A stretch of 64,000 nt of DNA from CAVVFX01 sp963747535 (GTDB lineage: Bacteria; Acidobacteriota; Terriglobia; Bryobacterales; Bryobacteraceae), in the NCBI GenBank assembly GCA_963747535.1, contig CAVVFX010000002.1, positions 806,001-870,000 on the forward strand. Direction: 5' to 3'. The notes under the pieces are model-generated. The model was given only the letters and a program-made list of their open reading frames with translations, did not search any database and was not told where the DNA came from. This document shows positions 50,756 through 59,222 of the stretch, piece after piece. Within the stretch, counting starts at the first letter, position 1; every line of letters begins with the position of its first letter. A program made the translations under genes and the position numbers.

Positions 50756-51715
50756 TCAATGACCGCTAACCCAGTCCATCCCGTCCGGACCTTTGCCCGT
50801 GGAAATCTTTTCGGTCATCTCGAGCGTCTTCAGATCGACGACGCCGACATAATTATCCGGTGTGGCCCCGATGTACGCCTTCGATCCATCCGGCGCCACC
50901 AGAATTCCCGCGATCCCGCTGCCAATCTTGATCCGCTTAATCTCTTTCTTTGATGCGACGTCGATCACCAACAGATTTCCGGTGGCCAGATCCGAGATCA
51001 GCACGCGCCTTCCATCGGGTGTAAATTTCAACCGGTTCGATCGCTTCGCATCCACCGGGAACGTCTGCGCCACCCTTTTCCCAGGGACATCGACGACAGA
51101 TACCGTTCCGTCGCCTGCATTCGCCGCCCAAAGCTCCTTTTCATCCGACGAAACATCAAATCCCTCCGCGCCGTGCCCCACCTTCACCACATTCTGATGC
51201 CAATCCCCCTGATTACCCGTGTGCTCGAAAATCGAAATCGAACCCGACGCTATATTCGAAGTGATAATAATCTTGCCGTCCCTGCTCAGCGCGATCATGT
51301 GCGTGCCATCCTGACCGGTGCCAAGCACCCAATCGACGCGGTCCGCGGCCGGATCGTACCTGCCGACCGTCTTTGTGCCTTCACAGGTGAAATAAACTTT
51401 GCCATCCGCAGCAAACAGCCCGTGTGGCCGTGTCTGCGGCGCCAGATCGACGCGATGAATCTCCTTGTAGGTCGCGATATCGATCACGGACAGCGTATGC
51501 CCCGGCGCCTGCGCCGTTCCATAATTGCTAGCGACTGCCAGCTTGCCGTCGGTAGTCGAAACCACTTCATGCGGTCCGTCGCCCGTCGGCCCTTTGCCCA
51601 GAATCTTATGCGATACCGGATCGACCACCGCGACGTTGCCCTCTTTGTTGAGCACCAGCAGTTGCGCCGCCGCGCTCGACGCAAACATCATCGCTAGAAT
51701 TTTCACCCGAGTCAT
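50756..51715 (-). CDS. YncE-like beta-propeller exported protein
   Basis: 319 residues, with a strong GGAGGTGG before the ATG. The signal peptide is MTRVKILAMMFASSAAA. Repeats of a seven-bladed propeller follow: LSVIDIATYKEIHRVDL, ISIFEHTGNQGDWHQN, VSVVDVPGKRVAQTFPVD, LLVIDVASKKEIKRIKIG and VGVVDLKTLEMTEKISTG. These YVTN/YncE proteins bind ligands or partners in the periplasm. It stands alone. Confidence 0.85.
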   Translation of the reverse strand: MTRVKILAMMFASSAAAQLLVLNKEGNVAVVDPVSHKILGKGPTGDGPHEVVSTTDGKLAVASNYGTAQAPGHTLSVIDIATYKEIHRVDLAPQTRPHGLFAADGKVYFTCEGTKTVGRYDPAADRVDWVLGTGQDGTHMIALSRDGKIIITSNIASGSISIFEHTGNQGDWHQNVVKVGHGAEGFDVSSDEKELWAANAGDGTVSVVDVPGKRVAQTFPVDAKRSNRLKFTPDGRRVLISDLATGNLLVIDVASKKEIKRIKIGSGIAGILVAPDGSKAYIGATPDNYVGVVDLKTLEMTEKISTGKGPDGMDWVSGH

Positions 51716-51788
51716 ACCACCTCCATCTAAAGCCGGGACTTATTTCAAGCCTCCGCAGGCCACATTTTACATCACACGCCGGTTGATT

Positions 51789-52188
51789 TTAGGAAACTAC
51801 TACCGCGTTGGCCTTCCCGTAGCTCGTTCCTTGCTGTTCATCTGTTACCTCGCCTGAACTAGCAAACCACATGCCGAGCTTACCCCGGGTCTCGTACGAG
51901 TTCTCCACCGCTTTGGGAGAGAACTGAAACCCGCTGTTTCGCATGCGGTCGATCGGCCGCAGTTTCCCGCGCAGGATGAAGTGGTCGTAACTCACCCTGG
52001 TGTGCAGAAGTTCGTTGTACCGGGGGGCCAGGAGATCTTCCGATGATGACGCCGTTGCGGATGATCCAGACGCTCGGCTCATCTACGATCCATTCGTTGA
52101 GGTCGCGGCCGTTGAACAGCGGAACATCAGCAGTGTTCACTTCAACATCTAGCCGCGCGGCGAAGGGCCGGACAGGCGCCCGACCCAT
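51789..52188 (-). pseudogene. frameshifted DUF1080 (3-keto-disaccharide hydrolase-like) remnant
   Basis: The first frame (from 52188) holds VPLFNGRDLNEWIVDEPSVW and IRNGVIIGRSPG. The second frame (to the stop at 51789) holds RYNELLHTRVSYDHFILRGK and NSGFQFSPKAVENSYETRG. Both are conserved DUF1080 stretches in the right order. The frames meet at a run of six G (52022-52027 on the plus strand). The C-terminal part is also shorter than usual. An error in the G-run is possible, but the missing end remains. Confidence 0.8.
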
Positions 52189-52269
52189 ATCCGCAATCCA
52201 GGAATGAGCGGGAAACCACTCTTAATCGCGTCGCATTCGCCGTAAGGGCGACCCGTTGGCGGCTCGGGC

Positions 52270-52968
52270 CTAATCGACGAGCTTCAGCTCACCGAAGGCG
52301 TTTGGTACATGAAAAGAACGGCGCCCGGTCGGTTGCCAGTTAATGAGTTTGTGATCGGCGCCCGCTCCCTGTGAACGGTAGAGATTGATGCGCAGACGAT
52401 TCCCGGCATTGGCCGGTCTTGAGTCAACCGCCGCATAGGGAATTCGCATAAAGCCATACCAAATCCGGTGTGCAGCGTCGATATGCGCGCCAGCTTCCAT
52501 GCCGGAATTCCACAGCCATCCATCCGCAGGGTGCGGTGTGTCGAGGTCGATATCGAGATCGACCCATTCGGCTTGCGGAGAGATCTCAAACTCCTTATAG
52601 CGCCGAATATTCCGATAATCTGCACCAATAAAGGCCTCGGCAACGTCCCAATTCCACAGTTCGTTGGTTTCGGTTTTGGTGTCAGCGTCGGGCTTTAGGT
52701 GAAGCTGTTCATAAGGACAGATGAAGAGGAAATAGAGATTCCGGTCCGTCCACCGCGAGCGGATCTCGGTGCGATAACCCGGAAGTGGCGTCCCCGACGT
52801 GTCGCGTTCGGCAAATATCGCAGGAACTCCGCGCCAAAAGCTGGAGTTCGGGTCGGTATCCACGGCCGTGTCTTGCGGGGATCTTGTACTCTCCATCGTG
52901 TCAGCTGCCATCACCATGCCTGCCGTGAACGCCAGAAAGCACGCTTCAACACCGAATCGCTTAATCAT
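52270..52968 (-). CDS. exported CBM9-like carbohydrate-binding protein
   Basis: 232 residues from ATG 52966-52968, with AAAGG about 9 bases upstream; a start at 52986 lacks this. The signal peptide is MIKRFGVEACFLAFTAGMVMA. The beta-sandwich has TEIRSRWTDRNLYFLFICPY, WNWDVAEAFIGADYRNIRRY and KEFEISPQAEWVDLDIDLD, matching CBM9-like domains that bind sugars or sit in xylanases and dehydrogenases. No catalytic domain is attached. It follows the broken DUF1080 gene on the same strand, so both may have served sugar capture. Confidence 0.8.
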   Translation of the reverse strand: MIKRFGVEACFLAFTAGMVMAADTMESTRSPQDTAVDTDPNSSFWRGVPAIFAERDTSGTPLPGYRTEIRSRWTDRNLYFLFICPYEQLHLKPDADTKTETNELWNWDVAEAFIGADYRNIRRYKEFEISPQAEWVDLDIDLDTPHPADGWLWNSGMEAGAHIDAAHRIWYGFMRIPYAAVDSRPANAGNRLRINLYRSQGAGADHKLINWQPTGRRSFHVPNAFGELKLVD

Positions 52969-53206
52969 TATACTTACCTTTATCATTACATCTAAAGAGT
53001 CGCAAGGGAGAGTTTCATAATAAGCGTGCCGGCTGGTCGGACCGGAGGGACACCTGAGTCTGGCAACGCACGCAGCTACGACCGCCCCGCAGCCACATTC
53101 TTTCTCGAGTTGGTTACGGCAGGAGATTGGATATACTTTTATGACACGCAGGCCCGAGAGAGCGGGTGGAGCACTCCACTAGCCCGGCCCGTATGGATTG
53201 TGGATC

Positions 53207-53899
53207 ATGGCAAAGACACTTCTCGCCATCGGCGCACACTATGATGATTGCGTTTTTGGTGTCCCGGGAATCATGCTGCAGGCCCTCCGCAAACATTGGC
53301 GGGTTGTCGTCATTGCGCTGATCGGCGACTACAGCAATTGGCCTCCGATGAAGGGCCGCTATCAGGTACTGGTCCCCGGATCTCGCGAACTGGCTCGCTC
53401 GTTTGGCATGGACATCCGGTTTGGCAAGTTCGCCTCGCACTTGTTCGACGTGACATCGGAAGCGAAAATGGCCGTGGCTGAGTTAGTCGCCGACGTGCAG
53501 GCTGATGTGGCCCTCACGCTCTGGCCGAATGACACGCACGACGACCACAGGGTTGCCTCGCAACTATCTGAGATCGCGCTCAAGAACGCCGGCCAGTTGT
53601 TGAATCGCGAGAGCTACCGCCCCCCTGGCGCCCTTTACTATTACGACAACGGACCGCGTCACACGATCGGGTTTGAACCCGATACTTTCGTTGATGTCAC
53701 GCCTGATTGGGCAACCGCACAGGAGTGGCTGGGGAGGCTGATGGCGCTGGTCCGCAACGAAAAATACGATGCTGCGGGCGTGGATCCCGCGCAGGAGCTG
53801 AAAACTGCGATTGCTGCGTACCGAGGCAAATCGTGTGGCGTGCGGTACGCCGAAGGTCTGCGTGCATACGCGAAGCGGCCGGTGGACATCCTCAGCTAG
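53207..53899 (+). CDS. PIG-L/LmbE family deacetylase-like protein
   Basis: 230 residues from ATG 53207; the ORF opens at TTG 53198. The zinc motif is AIGAHYDDCVFG, with Tyr where AHPDD is usual, and WPNDTHDDHRVAS supplies the second His/Asp. The family removes acetyl groups from N-acetylglucosaminyl compounds (as in mycothiol and bacillithiol synthesis). No partner gene indicates its substrate here. No Shine-Dalgarno site is clear. Confidence 0.85.
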   Translation: MAKTLLAIGAHYDDCVFGVPGIMLQALRKHWRVVVIALIGDYSNWPPMKGRYQVLVPGSRELARSFGMDIRFGKFASHLFDVTSEAKMAVAELVADVQADVALTLWPNDTHDDHRVASQLSEIALKNAGQLLNRESYRPPGALYYYDNGPRHTIGFEPDTFVDVTPDWATAQEWLGRLMALVRNEKYDAAGVDPAQELKTAIAAYRGKSCGVRYAEGLRAYAKRPVDILS

Positions 53900-53931
53900 G
53901 GCTTTGGAACAGCAGAGCGTAGAGATCGGCG

Positions 53932-54020
53932 TCCGCGGACACAAAAGTACAGCCACGCAGCTTTTCTGAAAAACGAGCTTTCGCGGTGTTTTCGCGGTCG
54001 GCGACGTCCATCGAGGTTCG
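53932..54020 (+). repeat. dispersed repeat family C, copy 1
   Basis: About 90 bases starting TCCGCGGACACAAAAGTACA and containing CCACGCAGCTTTTCTGAAAA, then TTCGCGGTGTTTTCGCG and GCGACGTCCATCGAGGTTCG. The same order is found at 55380, 60475 and 63877, all on the plus strand. The gap 53900-54417 (518 bases) holds this, repeat D copy 2, and no gene. Confidence 0.8.
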
Positions 54021-54142
54021 CGGTTCCCGGTTTTTCGCGCCGCAACGGCGATCGACAACAATCGACCGAGGGCACGCGCTCTGGGCGCTCGTTCAGGCCA
54101 CGGCGCGCGACCGGGCGCTGCTATCGTGACTGCCTCGTGCAG

Positions 54143-54202
54143 GTTCGAGCGCGGTGGCGAACGCGGGATCGCCTGCGGCGGGCGCGATGCACTCGTATTC
54201 GG
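54143..54202. repeat. GC-rich repeat D, copy 2
   Basis: GTTCGAGCGCGGTGGCGAAC followed by GGGATCG and CGCGATGCACTCGTATTCGG matches 37474-37533 with scattered changes and a small gap. Only two copies are clear. Confidence 0.4.
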
Positions 54203-54417
54203 TTAATCGCCCCAAACGGCCGCACCCGGATACTGCAGAGAGCTCAGGGCGGTAACCGCTTTAAAAGAATGGTGGGGGCGGAGTCGCTGAGATTAACCTG
54301 CCGCGCCAATTTGGTAATCCGCAACGGCAGGGCGTGGTTTTGACGGGGATTCGCCCAGGTCTACCTTGGGCACAAGGTGACGGTAGCAGCCGCAAGCCGA
54401 GCTCTCGATTCCGAGCG

Positions 54418-55287
54418 TCACGCTCGTTGGCGTTCGACGAGTGATTTCAGCACAGTTTTCAGCGCGACTTGTCCCTTTCGGGAGCCGGCTTGGCCGCTCT
54501 CAAACTCGATCCAGCCTTCATTGAAGCCGTCGAGCATCCGAATCCGGGGAGTGGGGTTTTTCATGCCCTGCGATTGAAACAGCGCCTTCCAGGTCGCGCG
54601 CGGGACTGCTTCCATTCTCACCGGCTTACCGATCAGATCCGCGAAGGTGGCCGCGATCTCGTTCGGGGTCAGACGTTGCGGTCCTTCCAACTCGACAACC
54701 CTGTGGCCGTCCCAGGTCTGCTGGAGCAGTTCCGCAGCCACGCGCCCGATATCGGCTGTCGCCACCATCGGCACCGGCTTGTCGAGAGGCTGCAGAAAGC
54801 TCGGAATCACTCCCTGCTGGCGTGCCGGGCCTACGTCCCAGCTAGAATTCTCCATGAACCATCCTGGCCGCAGGAAAGTAATGGGGATCGTCAACCCGCC
54901 AAGCACCCGCTCGATGATCGTGTGCTGGCTGAGCAGGTTGGTCTGGGTCGCCTGTGCCCCTATCGTCGAGAGATAGACGATTCTGCCGGGACGCGCCTTT
55001 TCCAGCGCGGAACGCAGGCAATCCGCCGTCGCTTGCGCCTCGGGGAAGCCTGGCTCCGGATCGAAGTTCGGCGGAACGAGCACGAAGACTCCTTCAACTC
55101 CTCCGAATGCGGCCGCGAGCGCCGCGGCGTCCCGGATGTCCGCACGCGCGAGATCGCAGCCGCGCTCCGCCCAGGCGGCGCCTTTGCCCAGATCGCGCAC
55201 CACGGCCCGGACGGGTTGCTTCGCCGCCAGAAGATTGCACGCCACTTCACCGCCGACGTTGCCCGTGATTCCGGTAATTGCAAACAT
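54418..55287 (-). CDS. NmrA-like NAD(P)-binding protein
   Basis: 289 residues. The Rossmann motif GITGNVGGEVA at residue 5 is followed by an atypical short-chain-dehydrogenase fold with SALEKARPGRIVYLSTIGAQ and PITFLRPGWFMENSS. This group includes NmrA redox sensors and QOR2-like quinone reductases. The usual catalytic YxxxK is absent, so sensing or weak reductase activity is likely. It is flanked by two family C repeats and has no operon partner. Confidence 0.88.
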   Translation of the reverse strand: MFAITGITGNVGGEVACNLLAAKQPVRAVVRDLGKGAAWAERGCDLARADIRDAAALAAAFGGVEGVFVLVPPNFDPEPGFPEAQATADCLRSALEKARPGRIVYLSTIGAQATQTNLLSQHTIIERVLGGLTIPITFLRPGWFMENSSWDVGPARQQGVIPSFLQPLDKPVPMVATADIGRVAAELLQQTWDGHRVVELEGPQRLTPNEIAATFADLIGKPVRMEAVPRATWKALFQSQGMKNPTPRIRMLDGFNEGWIEFESGQAGSRKGQVALKTVLKSLVERQRA

Positions 55288-55379
55288 TTGGTTTCTCCGT
55301 GTCTTCTCTTACTAGGCCAGAGCCAGACGGCCAGTCTCAATTGTATTAGCGGATGGAAGCCCCGTCATCACCCGCGAGG

Positions 55380-55530
55380 TCCGCGGACACAAAAGTACAG
55401 CCACGCAGCTTTTCTGAAAAATTAGTTTTCGCGGTGTCTTCGCGCTCGGCGACGTCCATCGAGGTTCGGGCGGCGAGCGCACCGGAAACGATACGGCTTT
55501 CCGTGGATTGGCGACACGGCTCGTGACGAG
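55380..55530 (+). repeat. dispersed repeat family C, copy 2
   Basis: Same unit as copy 1 (CCGCGGACACAAAAGTACAG, CCACGCAGCTTTTCTGAAAA). It extends further: from about 55465 the sequence GGCGAGCGCACCGGAAACGA, then GATTGGCGACACGGCTCGTG, matches the flank of copy 3 (60555-60640). The gap 55288-55693 also holds the promoter and hairpin below. Confidence 0.75.
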
Positions 55531-55636
55531 CGATCAGGCGGAAAACTCCCCAGGTGTTTAGTCATGAAGAGTTAGGAACCGCACAAACACACTCACATCC
55601 GACTAACGGGGCAGTTTCGTAAGTCATATTTGTATG

Positions 55637-55642
55637 TATAAT
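55637..55642 (+). promoter_or_regulatory. -10 box of the PEP-CTERM/DUF4331 operon
   Basis: Perfect TATAAT at 55637-55642 with a weak -35 region (GTTTCG-like, 17 bases upstream). Transcription would begin near 55649, just before the hairpin at 55651. That places the ATG at 55634 outside the transcript. Confidence 0.45.
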
Positions 55643-55650
55643 TCTGTCTA

Positions 55651-55675
55651 CCCCTGTCAGGGTGAGAGACAGGGG
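55651..55675 (+). promoter_or_regulatory. 5' leader hairpin before the ribosome site
   Basis: CCCCTGTC (55651-55658), nine-base loop, GACAGGGG (55668-55675): a perfect 8-bp GC-rich stem at the very start of the predicted mRNA. GGAGG (55681-55685) and the TTG start (55694) follow directly. It could protect the mRNA end or hold a regulator site. Confidence 0.55.
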
Positions 55676-55693
55676 GAAACGGAGGAAGTGAAC

Positions 55694-56395
55694 TTGAAAC
55701 ATCTCTTGTTACTAGCTTCAGGGCTGGTCTGGCTACAGGTTGCGTCCGCGACGCCGCTTTGTGTCAACGGAACTCTCGCTAGTTATGAAACTCTCGGCGC
55801 CGGTGGTTGTATGATCGGCGCGAACACAGTGGCGTCATTCGTGACGCTCACTGGATCTACCGGAGGCACACCCATCAGCCCGACCGCAGTGACGATCATG
55901 CCGACAGGTGGGACGGCAAATCCTGAGTTAACGTTTGGTGTCAGTCTGACCGCGAGCGCGCCCAACGTGGACGAAGCGATTTTCAATTACAACATTTCCG
56001 GGCCGGCCTACCTGACAGACGTAATCACACTGTCCGGCAGTTCGGAAACCGGCAATGGGGACGTGACCGATGTTCAGAATTACTGCGTGAGTGGACACTT
56101 CGGACCGGACGGTGTCGACGGTTGTACCGGCTTGAGCTCGGGAGCGCTGGTGACGATCGATGGGGTTCAACAAACCGACAACACCAGTTTTTCCGGCCCG
56201 ACCTCGCTCAGCATCACCGACGATTTTGTGCTGGATAGCGGCGGAACCGGTTCGGCCACGGGCGGTACTTTTGCGGATCAGTTCACCGCGACGGGGGCGA
56301 CTCCGGAGCCCGGCGCTTTTCTCCTTACAGGTACGGGACTTGTATGTGCAGTTCTTCGCAGGTTTCGTAGGGTTAACAGAAGCTCTAACGATTAG
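55694..56395 (+). CDS. exported PEP-CTERM sorting-signal protein
   Basis: 233 residues from TTG 55694, with GGAGG 8 bases upstream; the signal peptide MKHLLLLASGLVWLQVASA then begins at residue 1. An ATG at 55634 adds a non-signal lead and lies before the promoter. The mature part is Thr/Ser/Gly-rich and beta-like with two Cys pairs. The end reads TPEPGAFLLTGTGLVCAVLR with RRFRR, the PEP-CTERM sorting signal for exosortase processing and surface display. It precedes the DUF4331 gene by 14 bases. No exosortase is in the window. Confidence 0.78.
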   Translation: MKHLLLLASGLVWLQVASATPLCVNGTLASYETLGAGGCMIGANTVASFVTLTGSTGGTPISPTAVTIMPTGGTANPELTFGVSLTASAPNVDEAIFNYNISGPAYLTDVITLSGSSETGNGDVTDVQNYCVSGHFGPDGVDGCTGLSSGALVTIDGVQQTDNTSFSGPTSLSITDDFVLDSGGTGSATGGTFADQFTATGATPEPGAFLLTGTGLVCAVLRRFRRVNRSSND

Positions 56396-56409
56396 CAGGA
56401 GACATCCCA

Positions 56410-57957
56410 ATGCATAAAGTGAAGTCCTATGTGTGCGTTTTTTTGACGACGCTGATGGCCCTGCCACCCGCGGGATTTGCGGCCAGCCATCGCGAAGCTC
56501 CCATTACCGCGCTGGACCAGAAGGCCGACATCACTGACTTTTTTGCCTTCGTCAGCTATGACAATGCCAGTAAGGTCACTTTCATTCTCAATGTCGATCC
56601 CTTCCTGGAGCCGGGGAACGGACCGAACTACTTTCCCTTCGACGACACCATCCAGTATTCGATCAACATCGACAATAACAATGACGCCTTAGCGGAGATT
56701 AGTTTTCAGGTCCAGTTCACCACTCAGATCCTCGCTCCAGGAGTTTTCACCGGATTTGTCGGCGCAGGCAACGGAATCAACGCCCCAGCCAATTCGCCTG
56801 CCCCGGTCGCTCCCGGGACGCCAATCATTCCTCCGGCGATTACCGCCCTCACCGGAGCGGGCGCGGCGGGGCTCAGCCTGATGCAGACTTATACCGTAAC
56901 GATGATCAAAAACGGTGTGAGCACCCCGCTGACAAACGCCTCGGCAGGACCACTGGTCGCTGTTCCGAGCAACGTCGGTCCCCGCACGATGCCGAACTAT
57001 CCGGCTCTGGCGGCGCAGGGTATTTACAATCTTGGCAACGGGATTCGCGTTTTTGCGGGCACCGTGGACGATCCGTTCTACATCGATCTCGGCGCAGCGT
57101 TCGACAGCTTGAATTTCCGGACCGCCGCCGGCGGCGGGGTGCTTTCAGCCGCTGCCGACGCGAATGACAACGTTAACACCGCATCGGACTACGTGTCCGG
57201 TTACAACGTGAATACCATTGCCATTGAAGTGCCTATCACGATGCTGACCAGCACGGGTACGGTGCTACCGTCTACCAGTCCGGCGGCCACCATCGGAGCC
57301 TGGGGAACGACTGCCCGGCCGCGGACCACCGTACGCCGTGCGCCGCTGCCCGCGGCCTCGTCCGGTTCCTTCAGCCAGATCCAGCGCATGGGCAACCCGC
57401 TGATCAATGAATTGATCATCGGCACCGGCAGCAAGGACTTCTGGAGTATGAGCCAGCCGGTAAACGACTCGCAGTTTGCCAGTTTCGATCTGGACCCGCT
57501 GTTCGCGCGAGTGTTGAACGCCATTTACGGTATCGCCATTCCGACCCCGCCACGCACCGACCTTCTTCCTCTGGTTACGTATGCGCCGCCCATCGCCGCG
57601 CCAGGGACGCCAGCGGGCCCCATAGCGGACCTGTTGCGTCTCAATACCGGGGTTCCTCCAACTCCTATGGCGAGCCGCAGAAGGTTGGGGCTACTCGCCG
57701 GAGACGCCGCTGGTTTCCCGAACGGCCGCCGGGTTTCGGATGACGTGACGGACATTGCCTCGCGAGTCGTGGCTGGGATCCTTGCCGGACCGCAGTACAA
57801 CTACCCCATCGGCGACGGCGTCAATACCAATGACGTTCCGTATCAGGAGACCTTCCCTTACGTAGCCTGGGCGCAGAGCGGACGGCAACGACGGCACATC
57901 GATCCGGGTGAAGCAGGTTGCACCATGGGTGCGGGCGCCGCGTGTCCGACTAACTAG
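56410..57957 (+). CDS. exported DUF4331 protein
   Basis: 515 residues. The signal peptide is MHKVKSYVCVFLTTLMALPP. The DUF4331 start ASHREAPITALDQKADITDF is diagnostic; FDDTIQYSINIDNNND and DDPFYIDLGAAFDSL follow. The acidic Asp/Asn repeats may bind calcium. DUF4331 proteins are extracytoplasmic and of unknown role. This gene is the second of a four-gene run with a PEP-CTERM protein and two TPR proteins. Confidence 0.92.
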   Translation: MHKVKSYVCVFLTTLMALPPAGFAASHREAPITALDQKADITDFFAFVSYDNASKVTFILNVDPFLEPGNGPNYFPFDDTIQYSINIDNNNDALAEISFQVQFTTQILAPGVFTGFVGAGNGINAPANSPAPVAPGTPIIPPAITALTGAGAAGLSLMQTYTVTMIKNGVSTPLTNASAGPLVAVPSNVGPRTMPNYPALAAQGIYNLGNGIRVFAGTVDDPFYIDLGAAFDSLNFRTAAGGGVLSAAADANDNVNTASDYVSGYNVNTIAIEVPITMLTSTGTVLPSTSPAATIGAWGTTARPRTTVRRAPLPAASSGSFSQIQRMGNPLINELIIGTGSKDFWSMSQPVNDSQFASFDLDPLFARVLNAIYGIAIPTPPRTDLLPLVTYAPPIAAPGTPAGPIADLLRLNTGVPPTPMASRRRLGLLAGDAAGFPNGRRVSDDVTDIASRVVAGILAGPQYNYPIGDGVNTNDVPYQETFPYVAWAQSGRQRRHIDPGEAGCTMGAGAACPTN

Positions 57958-58004
57958 GACCCCGGGGCCTCCGGCGACTCGTGCCTGTGAGGCCCTTTTT
58001 TACC

Positions 58005-59222
58005 ATGCAGTCTTATATCGCGCCCATTCTCGGGCTAATCGTACTCTCCGGGGTATGTACCGCTTCAGATCCAGGGGCGGCGCGCATCGCCTCGGCTCGA
58101 AAAAGCGTCCAAACCGATCCCAAGGCTCCCCAAGGCTACATCGATCTGGCGTCGGCTTTGTGCCGGCAGGCACGGGATTCCGAAGATCTCGCAGACTACA
58201 GTGAGGCCGCGGCCGCGCTTGATCGTGCTCTCGAACTTTCACCCGGAAACCTCGACGCGCTCAAACTTCGCATCGTGGTCCTGCTCGGCCGCCATGACTT
58301 CCTGGAAGCTTTGAAGCAAGCCACCGCACTGAATCGCAAGGTGAGGGACGACATTGCCGTGTGGGGCTACCTCGTCGATGCGAACATGGCCATCGGCGAG
58401 TACGGCGAGGCAGAAAAGGACGCCCAGTGGATTCTGGATCTACGCCGCGGCAGTACGCTCGGATTCGTAAAAGCGGCGGCGCTACGGGAGATGTTCGGCG
58501 ATCTCGAGGGAGCTATCGAATTTTACGACGAAGCGCTGCTCCGCACTTCGCCCAACGACGTGGAGGACCGATCCTGGCTGATGACCCAGAATGCGCGTTT
58601 GCAACTCGCATCCGGGAATGCAAAACGCGCTGGAGCACTGCTCGAAAAGGCAGTGACACTGAATCCGGATAGTCAGGTCACCAGAGGGACTCTGGCGAGT
58701 TTCAAGGCATCGCAAGACGACTATGCCGATGCTGTATCGCTTTGCAGGCAGCGATTTGAAAGGGCGCCGAACGCAGGCAACCTATACCGACTTGCAGAGA
58801 TGCTGGAGAAAGCAGGCCGGGATGCCGAAGCTAAAGCGGCGTTTCAGAAGTTCGAGGCAAAAGCCCCGGCTGAGATGGCGTCCCCGTTCAACGCCAACCG
58901 CGAGTTGGTTCTCTATTACGCGGATCGCCGGAACTCTCCCGCGGAAGCTCTGGCGATCGCGGCGAAAGAGGCGGAAACACGCCACGACTCGGGGACGCTG
59001 GACGCCTACGCCTGGGCGTTGTTCCGGATCGGCAAGTTCGCTGAGGCTAAAACGCAAATCGATCGCGCGCTGTCTCCCGGAGTTCGCGACGGGAACTATT
59101 TCTGTCATGCCCGGCAGATCGCGGCGGCAGTGGGAGACCCGGCGGCCGTCAAGCAACTCGAAAAAGAGTTGTCGGGCATGCCTGCTACAGTGTGCCCGTT
59201 TTCTCCGGAATCCGCAAAATGA
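58005..59222 (+). CDS. exported TPR protein
   Basis: 405 residues from ATG 58005 (signal peptide MQSYIAPILGLIVLSGVCTA); GTG 57981 is possible. Tetratricopeptide repeats fill the protein: AALDRALELSPGNLDALKLR, AEKDAQWILDLRRGSTLGFV, GALLEKAVTLNPDSQVTRGT and LDAYAWALFRIGKFAEAKTQ. The last unit matches a helical pair in the next protein. It probably acts as a scaffold outside the membrane for its operon partners. Its stop overlaps the next ATG (ATGA). Confidence 0.85.
   Translation: MQSYIAPILGLIVLSGVCTASDPGAARIASARKSVQTDPKAPQGYIDLASALCRQARDSEDLADYSEAAAALDRALELSPGNLDALKLRIVVLLGRHDFLEALKQATALNRKVRDDIAVWGYLVDANMAIGEYGEAEKDAQWILDLRRGSTLGFVKAAALREMFGDLEGAIEFYDEALLRTSPNDVEDRSWLMTQNARLQLASGNAKRAGALLEKAVTLNPDSQVTRGTLASFKASQDDYADAVSLCRQRFERAPNAGNLYRLAEMLEKAGRDAEAKAAFQKFEAKAPAEMASPFNANRELVLYYADRRNSPAEALAIAAKEAETRHDSGTLDAYAWALFRIGKFAEAKTQIDRALSPGVRDGNYFCHARQIAAAVGDPAAVKQLEKELSGMPATVCPFSPESAK

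Noticed and set aside
53564..54061. Minus ORF of 165 codons crossing the PIG-L gene and family C repeat
   Set aside because: Its N-terminal part is the reverse reading of repeat C, which gives the same FQKSCV/LCPR-like text at every copy.
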